A DNA stretch of 34,615 bases from Chrysochromulina tobinii. Its lineage: Eukaryota; Haptophyta; Prymnesiales; Chrysochromulinaceae. A model generated the notes under the pieces. The model saw only the letters and a list, made by a program, of their open reading frames with translations. It ran no database searches and had not been told where the DNA came from. Below, one piece after another: positions 1 through 10,884 of this stretch. The stretch is taken from assembly GCA_001275005.1 (NCBI GenBank), contig JWZX01003142.1, positions 1 through 34,615 of the forward strand, given 5' to 3'. Within the stretch, counting starts at the first letter, position 1. Every line of letters begins with the position of its first letter. Both the position numbers and the translations under genes were made by a program.

Positions 1-2
1 TG

Positions 3-3000
3 GTCGAGGTGGACGCGCTCGGCTCGGCGCTCCGCACGCGCCTGCTCGACCTGCGTGAGCGACTTCTCGCGGCGCGTGCGGCCGCCGCTGACACGGTCGG
101 GGCAGTTGGCAGTGGCGCGGCGGCGGCGCTCAGCGGCGCCGCCAGCACGGGTGTCGCGGCCAGGGCCGCTGGCAGCAGCAGCGGCGGCGACACCTCGGCT
201 GCACGTGCGGCCGCTCGGCTCGCTGCCACGTGGCAGCTGCTGCAGGAGGGTGACCCGAGCGCCGAGAGCGCCGCGCACCGGCTGCTGCTCCTGTGCCGCA
301 GCGAGAGCGATCCCGAGGGTCTTGGGCTTGTGGCCGAGTGCCTCGCGCTCCTTTTCTCCGCCGCTCTCTCTGCCACCGCGGTCACCCCACAAGGGGGTGC
401 CGCCGCGGCCAACTCGGGCGGCGCGGCGACGGCCGCAGCTTGGCGGCGCGAGCACGAGGTGAGCGTAGTGGCGTGGAAGGAGGATCGCGATCTCGGCGAG
501 GCGCTCATCAGCGAGGGCTTCCGACGGGCGCTGCTGCTGCTGCATCGCTCGCTCACGGATGCAGACGAGACGACGATGTTGCTCGCGGCGCGCGGACTCC
601 ACGAGAGCCTCACGACCGCGCCGCGCACCTACGCACCCATGAAGAATGCGCTCGAGGAGCTGCGCAAGGCGTCGCCCCTCATACACAAGGAGATCGAGGC
701 GTACCGGCATGTGCTGCACTCGCGGATGCACGCACTCGCGGAAAACACGGCCGCGGGCGCAGCCGCGTTCCAGGCCATCCGCGGCGCGACGCAGCATGCC
801 GACAAATCGAGGGTAGGCTCGGAGCGTTTGACCCGAAGCCAGCTGGCGAACCGCACTTCGTCGCCTTGGCTGTGGAGCACCGTCGGCAAGTCGCACAACC
901 AGTGGGTGTGCGCGCTCGCGTGTGAGATGCTCAACGCCTGCAAGGACTACGCGCCCGCCAATGCGCCCAAAGACAACGGGCCGCTGCGCGCGCTGCGGGT
1001 CCTCTCTGGACGCCAACCGAGCCTGGCGCGCGAGCTGCTGTGCCCGGCACTGCTCGAGTGCCTTCAGGGCGATGGACTCAATGACTCACTGCCGCGCCCA
1101 CTCGCCGGGGCGATCACGTCCGTCTTCGACGAAGCGCTCAGCACGGCGCGATCGCCCACGGCGCACCAGCTCGCGGCAGTGGGCGTGCTCGTGGGCGTGC
1201 TGATCACGCTGCGCGCGTTCACGATGCATGCGCGGCATGCGCACCGAAAGAGCAGCACCACCGGGGCCGAGCACGCGTGGACGCACAGCTTCTGGGGCGA
1301 GATCGATTTCGTCAAGGCGGCGGCGGCCGCCCATGCGGCGGGCTCGCCCATCTCGGCGCTCATGCTCCTCGAGTTCGCGGCCGAGGCGGAGGGCGAGCTC
1401 GTGCCTGCCACCATCCTCGGGAATCCGCCTTTCTGTCGCCAGTACGCGGTCGTCTGCGCCGACCTGCCGGCGCCCGACTGCGCGCGCAACGTGCCCTCGG
1501 GGGGATCGCTCTCTGCCGGTGGCGCGCTCAGCGGCGGGGGCGACGGCGCAGGCACGCTGCGCGTCCTCGCGCTGCGTGGCGATCACGTGAGCGCGCTCGG
1601 GCTACTCGATGCCGCGCAGCAGCAGGCACATCTCGACGCGCTCGCCGCTGCACATGCAGCCGCCCATGCCCACACGAATGCGCCGTCTTCGCAGTCGCAG
1701 TGGCCAGCCACAGAGAGCGCTCGCCACAGCGCTCGCCGGGCAGCCCGCTGTGCCTCGAGCATGCCTTCGCTCGTCCTTCGCAGCGCGCGAGCGCTCCACA
1801 CGCTCGGCTGCCACGCGCTCTGTGCCGCAACGCTGCGTGCGGCGGCCGTGGACGGGCTGTTCGGCGGCGACGGCAAGGGCGCCGCCTCGGGCACCCGCGA
1901 CGCGAGCAGCCTGCATGTGGATTCAAGCGCCAGCTTCCGCGCCGTTGCTGGTTCTGGCGGCGGCGGCGGCGGTGGACCAGCTGGCTGGGTGTTCCAAGAC
2001 GGCGCCGTCGAGGGCGAGCTCCGCGAGCTCCGCGCCGAGTGCGCCTGGCGGCTCAGCGCGTGGGACGGCGCGTGGGACGCCCACCACGACGCGTCGGCCG
2101 CGGGCGGCGCCGACGGCGAAGCCGAGTGGAGCTTGGCGGCACTTGCGCCACGGAGCGCTGGCGAGGGCGTAGTGGGCGATGGTGGCGTGATGGGCGTCGT
2201 GGTGGGCGTCGGCTTCCACGAGCGGTTGCGCTCGGCGCTGCACTCGATGGACCTCGGGCAGGTAGCTGCCGCGCACGTGCAGCTGCAGGCGTGCCTGCTC
2301 GAGACGGCGCGTCGGCTCGGGGCGACGGGCGAGGAGGGAGGCAAGCAGTCGCTCACCCACATCCTCGCCATTCGCATGGCGGCCGATGCCAAGGAGGTGG
2401 CCGCTGCGCTTGAGGCCGGCGGCAGCGCGGCGGCCGCCTCTGCGGCGGTGCGCGTCGCACTAGCGCATGCCGAGCCCGCCGCGAGGGCGCGCTATGAGCG
2501 CCAGCTGCTCGCTGCAGCGGGCGGCGACTTTGAGGTCATCGAGCCGCTGCTTGCGCTCCATTCGGTCTTGCTGCGACGGTATGCGGCGGTCGAGCCGCTC
2601 GCGCTTCATCTGGTGCACTCGGCGTCGGCGGCTCGCCAGTGCGGCGCGCCATCGATCGCCGGAGCACTGCTCGCCGAGGCAGCGGCCTTGCCCAATTTGT
2701 GCCCCTCGCTTGCCACGTGTACGCAGTGGCAGTACGCCCAGCTGCTCTGGCAGCAGGGGCAGCAGGGGCAGCAGGGCGCGCAGCCCGAGGCGCGCTCGAT
2801 GGCCCTTGCGGCGGCCACGTCTCTCGCCGATCGGGCGGCCAGCTTGATCGGCGGCGGAGGCGGAACCAACGGCGGCATCGGCAGCGGCGGCGGTGGCGGC
2901 ACGGTGGTGGCGCTCCTCCACGAACGCATCGCCCTCGCGCAGGCGTGTCGTTGCGCGGCCGAGTGGGGCGTGGTGGAAGGTCTGCACGATCCCGCGACCG

Positions 3001-5478
3001 CGACTCGGCTGTACGAGCACGCCCTCGCCGCCTGCGGAGGCGAGGCCACGGCGGGCGGCGGCGGCGCGGCGACTGCGGCGACTGCGGAGGAGCGCTGCCA
3101 CGTGCACGCGGCGTACGCGGCGTGGCTGGACGCGGAGCACCGTGCAGCCGCCCAGCGCCACGCCGAGTCGCCCGACGAGCTGCGCGCCGCCTCGCTCTAC
3201 GAGCTCGCGAAGGACGAGCTGCGCGCCGCCCACGAGCAGGCGGAGGCGGCCGAGCGGCACGGCGCGGCGGCTGCGGCGCCTGCTATGTCGCGCCGAGCCT
3301 CTCGAGGCGGCACCCCCGCGCCCTGCCACTGAGGCCGACGCAGAGGCACTGGCGGCGCTCCGGCGGCGCATCGCTCTGCTACGCACCCACGTAGAGGGGT
3401 ATGAGCAGGCGGCAGCACGGCGGCGCACGGCGCAGCTCAAGCTCGCAGCGGCCGCGCTGCGCCAGCACGCCGCGTGCGCGCGCTGCGGCGACGAGCACGA
3501 CCACGCGTCGCTCTTTGGCGTGGTCGGGCTGTGGCTTGAGTACCAGGGCGCCATGCGCACGGCCCACGTGGAGCTGCGCTCGCTCCCGGCACATAAGTTG
3601 CTCCCTCTGATCCTTCAGCTTGCGTGCCAGCTCGGGCCAGCGAACGGCGAGGGCGACGGCGGCCACGGCAGCGGTGCCAGCAGCGGCAGCTTGAGCGGCA
3701 GCGGCGCGGCCGCTGCCGCAGCCGCAGAGGCGGAGGCGGAGGGACGCCGTGCTTTCCAGGCCGCCCTGCGCGAGCTGCTGTTGCACGTGGCACAGGCGCA
3801 TCTGCACGTGGTGCTGCCGCACCTGCTCGCCCTCGCCCACGCTGACCGCTTCGCGCCGGGCGAGCTTGAGACGCCAGTGGATCGAGGCCGCCTCGACGCC
3901 GCCAAGCAGCTCGTGCAGCAGCTGCGCGAGCTGGAGGAGCAGCCCCAGCCCGCCAGGAGCGGCGGCGGCAGCATCGTGCAGGCAACCCAGCTGCTCTGGG
4001 ACTTTTACCTGCAGCTCGCGTGGGTGAGCACCAAGACGACGCAGACCTTCGTGGACGCGCACAAGAGCAAGGAGGCCACGCACCCCAAGCTCTCGAGCCT
4101 CGTGGACGTGGCGCGCGAACGGAAGAGCACGAGCGCCGCACCGATCGCGTACCAGATGCGCAAGGGCGCCGATCTGTTCAAGATGGTGCAGGAGGGCCAC
4201 GCACGCCTCGCGGCCGTCCCCACGGCCGGCTCGGAGCCTGTTGTGTACTTCGGCCGCTTCGGTCCGCACAACTTGGCGCTGGCTGCCCGCGCCAAGCCGG
4301 CGAGCGGCGCCGCGGCGGGCGAGAAGCGCGATCGTACGTCGCGAGCGGCTCCCGAGCCCGAGTTCACAGTGGCGGGCGGCATCAACCTGCCCAAAATCCT
4401 GTGGTGCTACGCGGAGGATGGCACCTTGCACAAGCAGCTGCTCAAGGGGCGCGACGACCTGCGCGGCGATGCGCTCATGCAGCAGGCGTTCGGGGTGCTC
4501 AACCTACTGCTTGGGCGGGACGCAGCCACGCGGCAGCGTGCGCTACGAATGCGCACCTACCGCGTCGTGCCGCTCTCGCCGACGGCGGGCGTGCTGCAGT
4601 GGGTCGATGATACGATGCCGCTCGCGCACTTCCTCGTCTCTGCACACGAGCGCTACCGGCCCAACGACATGAAGCACAGCGCGGCGCGAGTGTGCATGGC
4701 CGAGGCACACAAGCAGGTGGCCGACGCCGCAGCCAAAGGCGGCCCCTCCGTCGAGTGTCGCTTGAACGCGTACCAGCACGTGGCGGAGCGCCTACGCCCC
4801 GTCTTCCACCACTTCTTCCTCGAACGATACCTCGCGCCTGCGCTCTGGTTCTCGCGTCGGCTCGCGTACGCCTCGTCGGTGGCGGCGGGCTCGATGGTGG
4901 GCTACGTGCTCGGCCTGGGCGATCGGCACTCGTCCAACATCCTCATCGACAAGGGCTCGGCTGAGCTCGTGCACATCGACCTGGGCATCGCGTTCGACGC
5001 GGGCCGCCTGCTCAAGACGCCCGAGTGCGTGCCCTTTAGGCTCACGCGCGACCTCGAAGACGGGCTCGGCGTCTCGGGGGTCGAAGGCATGCTGCGCGGG
5101 GCGGCCGAGCACACGATGCGAGTGCTACGCGCAAACGCGGGCGCTCTCGTAACCATCCTCGAGGTCTTCGTGCGCAACCCTCTCTACAAATGGCAGGCCG
5201 ACCCGACGGCCCTCGCGCGCGACCCGACCGCGGCGGATGCCGCCAAGGCCGCAGAAGCTGCGCACGTCGCGGCGCTCGCCGCCGAGGCCGCCGGGAGCTC
5301 CTGTGGCAATCGCGAGGCCGAACGCGCGCTGCTGCGAATCCAAGACAAGCTGGCAGGGCGCGTGGCTGGCCACTCGGATGCGCTCGCCGTCGAGGGCCAG
5401 GTGCGTGCGCTGCTCGATGAGGCGCGCGACCCGGAGAATCTGTGCCGGATGTACGATGGCTGGGCAGCGTGGCTTTGA
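3..5478 (+). CDS. ATM/Tel1-like PI3K-related protein kinase (3' part, frame offset near 3.25-3.33 kb)
   Basis: A Ser/Thr kinase of the PIKK family, which in known members signals DNA double-strand breaks from the nucleus. The reading frame is open to the left window edge, so the N-terminal part is missing. The first part (to about 3330) is Ala/Gly-rich helical-repeat sequence ending in FAT-like helices. The second part, in another frame, carries the kinase: LLKGRDDLRGDALMQQ around 4440-4490 (nucleotide binding), GDRHSSNILI near 4918 (catalytic loop), HIDLG near 4972 (metal-binding DLG-type motif) and VPFRLTRDLEDGLG (activation loop). The C-terminus is a FATC domain ending GWAAWL, very like the GWKAWV end of animal ATM, which favours ATM over ATR, TOR or DNA-PK. 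The frame changes by +1 between about 3240 and 3330 with no room for an ordinary intron; a one-base indel is the simplest explanation. ATM assignment is strong, intactness uncertain. Confidence 0.9.
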
Positions 5479-5913
5479 GCATTTGGATTGTTTCTGTGTG
5501 ATCGCCCGAGTTGCGCGGGGTAAGTAGTCGAAACACGAGCGGCCTAAACGGCGGCACGCGGCAGCGCACACGTGGCGAGGGGGGTACCCTGAGGCACCAT
5601 ACTTCACATACGAACGTCATACGATACCATACATACAGGCCACAGCGGGGCGGCCCGCGGATCGGATGATGGGCGAGAGGCGCGGCGCGCGGAGACTAAG
5701 CGGCGGAGACGACCGGACGAGCCGAGCTGGAGCTCTGACGTGATAGAGCACATAGGCTTACACGGTCGAATGGTGAGCGCGTGTGGTGTACTCGTGTGCT
5801 TGTTCTACTGTGCCAGACTCATGCGATGTAAGCGATATCACGTTTTAGGCAGCTTGAGCCGCACTTCATCTAGCTTCAGTAGTACTCAAGACTGCCACAT
5901 GTGGTGCGGCTAA
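5479..5913. other. intergenic, between convergent ATM and mL41 genes
   Basis: Both flanking genes end here, so this stretch should hold two 3' untranslated regions. I see no convincing coding sequence, RNA gene or strong repeat. It is less GC-rich than the genes and has short runs such as repeated CATAC near 5600-5635. Confidence 0.5.
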
Positions 5914-6195
5914 TCACTTCTCTGCAGATTCCAAAACGCCGGTCTTTTGCAATCCCTCATTCGGATGCACGTATGCTCGCAGCTCGAAGTCGGACATGTC
6001 GGGTACGCTCATTTTGGGGAATGAGCGGTGGATGAAGCCACCCTTGGGCCCGGGAATGCCGTACTTGTTGCCGCCGCGGCCCTTGTAAAAGTTCTTGTTG
6101 CCCCGCTTCGAAGAGAAGTTTCCAGCTGGCGTGTGGCTGCCCACCCTGCGAGTGAGCTGCGTAAGGATGCCGAGCATGGATCCGCGCTCAAACAT
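5914..6195 (-). CDS. mitochondrial large-subunit ribosomal protein mL41
   Basis: A 93-residue basic protein matching the mL41 (MRPL41, yeast Mrpl27) family, a component of the mitochondrial large ribosomal subunit. The family signature is the stretch with SSKRGNKNFYKGRGG (about residues 28-42), followed by a Gly-rich GIPGPKGGF segment and PDMSDFELRAYVHP, the last matching the conserved strand with a valine before the final proline-rich tail. The short N-terminus with LTRRVGSHTP is typical of the fungal and protist form. The start is the first ATG in frame (CAT at 6193-6195) and the length suits the short form of the family. It is encoded opposite the neighbouring PDZ gene, with 302 bp between the two starts. 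Confidence 0.85.
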   Translation of the reverse strand: MFERGSMLGILTQLTRRVGSHTPAGNFSSKRGNKNFYKGRGGNKYGIPGPKGGFIHRSFPKMSVPDMSDFELRAYVHPNEGLQKTGVLESAEK

Positions 6196-6497
6196 GGCGC
6201 GCTCACAACAACACCGCTCACGACCTGGCCACCACGAAGCAGCCTCAAAAAAGTCAAGTCAAGACAAGTCAAGACAAGTCATGTCACTCAAAACTTTGTA
6301 CTCCTTTTTGGCGAAGTGACAAAGGCATCCCGCGTCCTCTTGTGAAAAAGGGAGTTGGATGATGGGGGGGCCACTGGCTCTCCGTCCATCGAAAACCCGA
6401 GCTCCGTTGCCCAAAACTCCCGAAACAGGAGCGTTCGGCCCTTAGAGGGGCTCTCCGGCCACTCAGCCGCTAGTAGCGCCCGAGCGGACGTCAGGCT
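6196..6497. promoter_or_regulatory. shared divergent promoter region (mL41 / PDZ gene)
   Basis: The starts of the mL41 gene (minus strand) and the PDZ gene (plus strand) face away from each other across 302 bp, so both promoters must lie here or overlap the genes. No core element can be assigned with confidence. A short repeat sits at 6248-6282. Confidence 0.4.
6248..6282 (+). repeat. short tandem repeat of AAGTCAAGAC-like units
   Basis: About 35 bp made of AAGTC and AAGAC pentamers (aagtcaagtcaagacaagtc and on). It lies in the intergenic region just upstream of the mL41 start. Confidence 0.7.
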
Positions 6498-6946
6498 ATG
6501 ATGGAACTGTTGAATCCGGGGAACATGCTGCCGTCGTTGCCACCGTCTTTGTCAGTGTCTCTTCCGTTCTCGTCTTCCGCATCCGATTCGGCATTTGTGG
6601 GCTTTGTGCCGCTCTGTCTCACCATCGATAAGAAGGCAAAGGGCCGTCCAGGGCTTGCACTGCAGCAAACGCCGCTCGGGCTTGTCGTAAGCGCGGTGAG
6701 CATAGGATCAGCTGCCGCAAAGGCGGGCTTCATGGTGGGCGATACTCTCCTGTCCGTTGATGGCACACCGGTCGACAAGCAAACCGGGGCAAACAAGCAC
6801 AAGGCGATGGGCCTCCTGTTCGATGCCAAGGGCACTTGCTCGGTGCAAATCTTGGGCTTGCCTCGTCAGAACGTGACGAACCGGTCGGCAGCAGGCAGTA
6901 GCAGTACACCAACTGGGAGCAAATCGCAGCAGTCGCAGCCGCCGCA

Positions 6947-6999
<53 letters not shown>

Positions 7000-7751
7000 T
7001 GCCAGTAGCGTCATCACAGCCGCAGCAGCCGAAGGCGCAGCCGAAGGCATCTGATTCGACGGCTGGGAAGCTCGCTGTTCAATCATCTACTTTGACCTCC
7101 TATCAGCGCGAGCAGGTGGAGGCAATTGCACGAGAGGAGGCCGCCGCCACCCCCACGACGCAGCACGACGACGCAGCACAGGCAGAGATTTCAGAGGAGA
7201 AGGCAGCGCGGCGAGCGGCAATGACAGCAAAGATCGCAGAGAAGTACGCGGCCGCCAAAGCGGCGAGTGAGGCCGCGGTCGCGTTGGCGAATGCTCAGGC
7301 TGCGGCCGCGCCCGTGAACCGAAAGATGTTTGCTAGGGGCGCTGCTGTCCTCTACGACAACCCGAAGAATGGGAAGCTCGAGTTGGCGCACGTGACTGAG
7401 CTCCACAGGGATCCTGAGGGTGAGATCGAGTACTATACCATCGAGACCAACAGCGGCGATGAACGCCAAGTCGATGGCGAGCGTCTGTCGGCCTCGTCTT
7501 GGAGCGAACCGAGGGTCTATGACGATGAGGAGCCGGTGCAGGCGCCCATGATCCACGTGCACCCGTATGCGCCCCCTGGCCCTCGTATTGGGATGGGCCA
7601 CCGAAACTGGCTCGGCAAGCTCAACCACCACGGCCCCAAGCTCGTGTTCGTTCCTCCGCTGGACTTGACCGTGCGTGGCATTGGTGGCAACGGCAAAGCG
7701 ATGGCGACCATGGGGTACGCAAAGTGGAATAAGATGATGGGGAAGAAGTGA
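6498..7751 (+). CDS. PDZ-domain protein with polyproline tract, function unknown
   Basis: A 417-residue protein. Residues about 34-118 look like a PDZ domain: a carboxylate-loop-like GLVV, then AAKAGFMVGDTLLSVDGTPV, the usual PDZ core. A Gln/Pro linker holds an uninterrupted run of about 18 prolines encoded by CCG repeats. Residues about 195-270 are charged and Ala-rich, probably helical. Residues about 274-335 (MFARGAAVLYDNPKNGKLEL and the YYTIETNSGDERQV part) look like a small beta-barrel of Tudor/SH3 type, which is my inference. The C-terminus has a basic, Gly-rich tail. There is no signal peptide or membrane helix. The start is the first of two adjacent ATGs. The likely role is scaffolding, but no partner can be named. 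Confidence 0.75.
6948..6999 (+). repeat. (CCG)n trinucleotide microsatellite inside coding sequence
   Basis: An uninterrupted run of about 17 CCG units, preceded by imperfect CAG/CCG units. It encodes the polyproline tract of the PDZ protein. Length polymorphism would be expected. Confidence 0.9.
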
Positions 7752-8083
7752 AGACTCGCTCATGGCGTCTGGACTGGTTGAGAGGTGCATGCCAGCATGT
7801 GGCCATGATCAGAACCTCAGGAGATCGAAGATGCGATTCGGTTATTCTTCCCTTCAGAAGTTCACAATGGAAATTATTTGGAGGGTTGGCTCGCTCTTGG
7901 CCGTTGAGGTGTAGGTGTGGTGCTTAGCACGTGCTGTACAAGAGATGTCTGTGGTGCGCGGGGGAGGGTAACTACTCATTCTGCAATACAACGAATCTGG
8001 ATGAGTCGGTGTGAATGGGCTGTGAAAGAACGAGCGCACCCCTTAGAGGTTTTCAAGAGTCGGCCCCCCGCCGCTGGCGAGAG
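7752..8083. other. intergenic, PDZ gene 3' end to PP2C start
   Basis: AT-richer than the flanking genes, with no convincing gene. It should hold the PDZ gene's 3' end and the PP2C promoter. The PP2C frame stays open upstream to another ATG at 8015, so part of this stretch could be coding if that start is used. Confidence 0.45.
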
Positions 8084-10450
8084 ATGCCCGACCTCGTGGA
8101 CTCGTCGGTCGAGCAGCGATGCGCGCGCATCCGCGGGCGCATGGTCTGGATCCTTTCGCAGCTCGAGAGCGATGTGGGCGGCAACATTCTCACCGATGCC
8201 GACTCCAAGTCGGGCAGCTCCGGGGAGCAGCTGCGCGCACAGCAGCAGGCACACGAGCGCGAGCTCGAGGAGGAGCTCGAGCGGCAGGCGGCGCGGCTTC
8301 GCGCCGCGCACGACGCAGAGCTTGCCGAGCTGCGCGAGCGCCTTGCAGCACAGCATGCAAGCGAGCTGGGCACCATGCGCAAAGAGCTGGCAACGGCCAA
8401 GGAGGCAGCACGCGCGGCCGGTGCGAGCGGGCAGGGCGCCACGCGCGAGGCTCAGCAGCAGCAGCAGCGCGTGGCGGCCCTCGAGGCGTGCCTCAGGCAG
8501 AGCGGGCCGCTGCTCTCGCAGGCGGCCGTCGCTCTGCCACCCTCCGATCCGCTGGCAGCCCAGCTGACGGCCGCGATGAGGTCCTTCGAGACCCTCCTGC
8601 CGGGCAGCGCTCCCAAGGCCACTGCTGCCGCCGCCGCCTCGCCTGCGCTCGCCGCGCGTCCTTCCGTCACCACCACGCCCGCGACGCAGGCGGCCGCACC
8701 AGCTCCGCCACCCAAGCCGAAATCCTCCTTTGGCAAGCAGAGCCTCGACGATGCGCCCGAGCCGGCAGAGAAGGCAGCGGCCGAGAAGGCGGCGGCCGAG
8801 AAGGCGGCGGCCGAGAAGGCGGCTGCGGCTGTGGCTGAGAAGGCTGCGGCCGAGAAGGCGGCTGCGGCTGAGAAGGCTGCGGCCGAGAAGAAGGCGGCGG
8901 CCGAGAAGAAGGCGGCGGCCGAGAAGGCAGCGGCGGCCGAGAAGGCAGCAGCGGCTGAGAAGGCGGCGGCAGCCGATAAAGCTGCTGCCGAGAAGAAGGC
9001 GGCGGCCGAGAAGGCGGCCGCGGCAGAGAAGGCGGCGGCTGAGAAGGCGGCGACCGAAAAGAAGGCGGCGGCCGAGAAGGCAGCCGCGGCCGAGAAGGCA
9101 GCAGCGGCTGAGAAGGCGGCAGCTGTCAAGCCCGCTGCCAAAGCCGGCTCGGGACCTGGCAAGCAGCCATCGCCGCGGGGCCCGTGCCTGTGCCCGTTCG
9201 AGTTCGGGTACACGCACCCGGGCGGCTCGAAGCCGCTCGACGCCAAGAACCAGGACACTTACTTCTCCTTCCAAGTGGATGCACACAACTGCTGCTGGGG
9301 CGTGCTCGACGGGCATGGCAGCGACAACGGCAGGTTGGCGGCCGACGTGGCGGCGGATGTGATCAAGGAGTACGTCCATGCCAACTTCGATCGTTTGCGA
9401 ACGGAGCCCGAGACCGTGTTCACAACGGCCTTCGAGATGGCGCACGAGAAGTGCCGGCAGGCCCTGCTTGCGGTAGACACAGAAAACTACCGGCTCGTCG
9501 GGAATGTGCCCGTCGATGAGTACGAGCCGGGCATGCTCGAATCCGTCGACGGCGGCACGACGGCGACGATCATCGCGCTTCTCGACGGCGCGACGCTCGT
9601 GATGGCGCAGGTGGGCGACAGCTCGGCGCTGCTGGGCGGCACGATCGGCGGCGACGAGGGCGACGCTGAGGTAGCCTTCGAGGAGCTCATGGAGGAGCAT
9701 TCAGCGACCAATGTGAAGGAGTATGTGCGAGTGAAGGAGAGTGGGCCACGCGGCCAGGCGCTCAACTTCGTGTACGACGTGCACGACCTCATCGAGAAAG
9801 GCAAGCTGGACCAGTGTGCGATCTTCAAAAAGTCCAACGGCCAATTCGAGATGGACGTGCGTTCCAAACGACTGGCTGAAGTGCACGGCACGCCTGCCAA
9901 GAACGCGCGCGGCGACCTGCCCGCCATCTTGCTGACGCCCGAGAACGACGAGACGCCGTTTGAGTCGATGGAGCCGCAGTCGCTCGCGATGACGCGCTCG
10001 CTCGGCGACTTTTACATGCACACCTTTGGGGTCACTTGGAAGCCCGAGGTGATCTCGGTCGATCTGGCCGAGCAGTGCGGCGAGCTCGACCACCTAACGC
10101 TCATCCTTTGTTCGGATGGCATCTGGGACCTGTGGGAGTATGAGCAGGTCTTCCAGGCCATCGTCTCCGCTCCCAAGAATGGCCAGCAATCTTTCGAGAC
10201 GGCACGCAAGTTTTTCGAGGCCAGCATCGTCAAGGGCACCGAGATGTTCGAGGACACGGCCGACAACATGACTGGCATCGTCGTGTACCTCCACCCCAAG
10301 GGCATCAAAGCCCCCGACCCCTCCACGGTTGGCTCCACGAAGCCGCTGCGGACGGATAGGCAAGGTGTCCCACTCGAGCCACCGGAGCCACCGAAGCCCG
10401 AGCCCAAGAAGCCCCCTGCGAAGGCGGCCCGTGGCGACTTCTCCGTCTGA
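8084..10450 (+). CDS. PP2C-type (PPM) protein phosphatase with coiled coil and AEK-repeat linker
   Basis: A 788-residue metal-dependent Ser/Thr phosphatase if started at the ATG at 8084; an in-frame ATG at 8015 would add 23 residues. Residues about 45-150 are a Glu/Arg/Gln-rich coiled coil. A Pro/Ala linker follows, then about 120 residues of AEKAAAEK repeats (8765-9125). The catalytic domain runs from about residue 365. It shows NQDTYF, DGHG (Asp at about residue 409), [12 protein letters not shown] (about 510), [15 protein letters not shown] (Asp about 678) and DNMTG (about 727), so the metal-binding aspartates are present and the enzyme should be active. An insertion of about 80 residues rich in charged residues lies between VGDS and TRSLGD. 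The tail is Pro/Lys-rich. No targeting signal is obvious. The substrate is unknown. Confidence 0.9.
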   Translation: MPDLVDSSVEQRCARIRGRMVWILSQLESDVGGNILTDADSKSGSSGEQLRAQQQAHERELEEELERQAARLRAAHDAELAELRERLAAQHASELGTMRKELATAKEAARAAGASGQGATREAQQQQQRVAALEACLRQSGPLLSQAAVALPPSDPLAAQLTAAMRSFETLLPGSAPKATAAAAASPALAARPSVTTTPATQAAAPAPPPKPKSSFGKQSLDDAPEPAEKAAAEKAAAEKAAAEKAAAAVAEKAAAEKAAAAEKAAAEKKAAAEKKAAAEKAAAAEKAAAAEKAAAADKAAAEKKAAAEKAAAAEKAAAEKAATEKKAAAEKAAAAEKAAAAEKAAAVKPAAKAGSGPGKQPSPRGPCLCPFEFGYTHPGGSKPLDAKNQDTYFSFQVDAHNCCWGVLDGHGSDNGRLAADVAADVIKEYVHANFDRLRTEPETVFTTAFEMAHEKCRQALLAVDTENYRLVGNVPVDEYEPGMLESVDGGTTATIIALLDGATLVMAQVGDSSALLGGTIGGDEGDAEVAFEELMEEHSATNVKEYVRVKESGPRGQALNFVYDVHDLIEKGKLDQCAIFKKSNGQFEMDVRSKRLAEVHGTPAKNARGDLPAILLTPENDETPFESMEPQSLAMTRSLGDFYMHTFGVTWKPEVISVDLAEQCGELDHLTLILCSDGIWDLWEYEQVFQAIVSAPKNGQQSFETARKFFEASIVKGTEMFEDTADNMTGIVVYLHPKGIKAPDPSTVGSTKPLRTDRQGVPLEPPEPPKPEPKKPPAKAARGDFSV
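8765..9125 (+). repeat. Ala-Glu-Lys coding repeat array in PP2C gene
   Basis: About 360 bp of imperfect 12-18 bp units (gccgagaaggcggc and variants) encoding [11 protein letters not shown]-type repeats. Codons vary between units, which suggests age or selection on the protein rather than a very recent expansion. It should form a long charged single alpha-helix. Confidence 0.9.
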
Positions 10451-10884
10451 GGTACGAATAGGGGCGCTTGCGGCGCGTCGACTCGACCCACCCAGGACCG
10501 CGAGTGCGTGGCTCGCTGTGCTCTCATTAGTGATGTGCCAAGGACACACGACACAGTTGAACCGCGCGTGCAGGACGTGCACCGCACGAGAATGAACGAC
10601 AGAACCGGCGTGCGGGTATGTGGGTATTGCTCGCGCTTTTTGTTGTTGTATGTTGACCCGCGCTTCCTCAGGTCACGATAGCGGTATCAGAAGCTCGCGT
10701 GCGTATTTGTAAACGTAACGTTTCCAGGTAGACAACAGTCAACAAAAGTCCGCTGAGCCCCACGAAACTTGCCGTAACAGGCTAAGAGAATTAGACATCA
10801 GTGCATCACGAAGTGGCGCCTTATTACTTGACAACCCCTTGCGTTGCGCGGGACGACTCCGTCCCGCCGCAGTGCAGCCGAAAG
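10451..10884. other. intergenic, PP2C 3' end and MQO promoter region
   Basis: No gene is supported. The second half is AT-richer (around 10620-10800) and would contain the promoter of the malate:quinone oxidoreductase gene. The MQO frame is open back to 10801, but the first ATG in frame is at 10885. Confidence 0.45.

Noticed and set aside
1277-2413. 378-residue plus-strand frame inside the ATM gene
   Set aside because: Arg-rich shadow in an alternate frame of the same GC-rich coding region.
2460-3560. 366-residue minus-strand frame over the ATM gene
   Set aside because: Antisense shadow; Arg/Ala/Ser-rich with no domain, whereas the plus strand reads FAT-like helices here.
7976-9700. 574-residue open frame on the minus strand across the PP2C gene
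   Set aside because: It is the antisense shadow of a GC-rich coding repeat: long runs of Leu/Arg/Gly/Ser from the AEK codons, no domain, and the plus strand has a clear PP2C.
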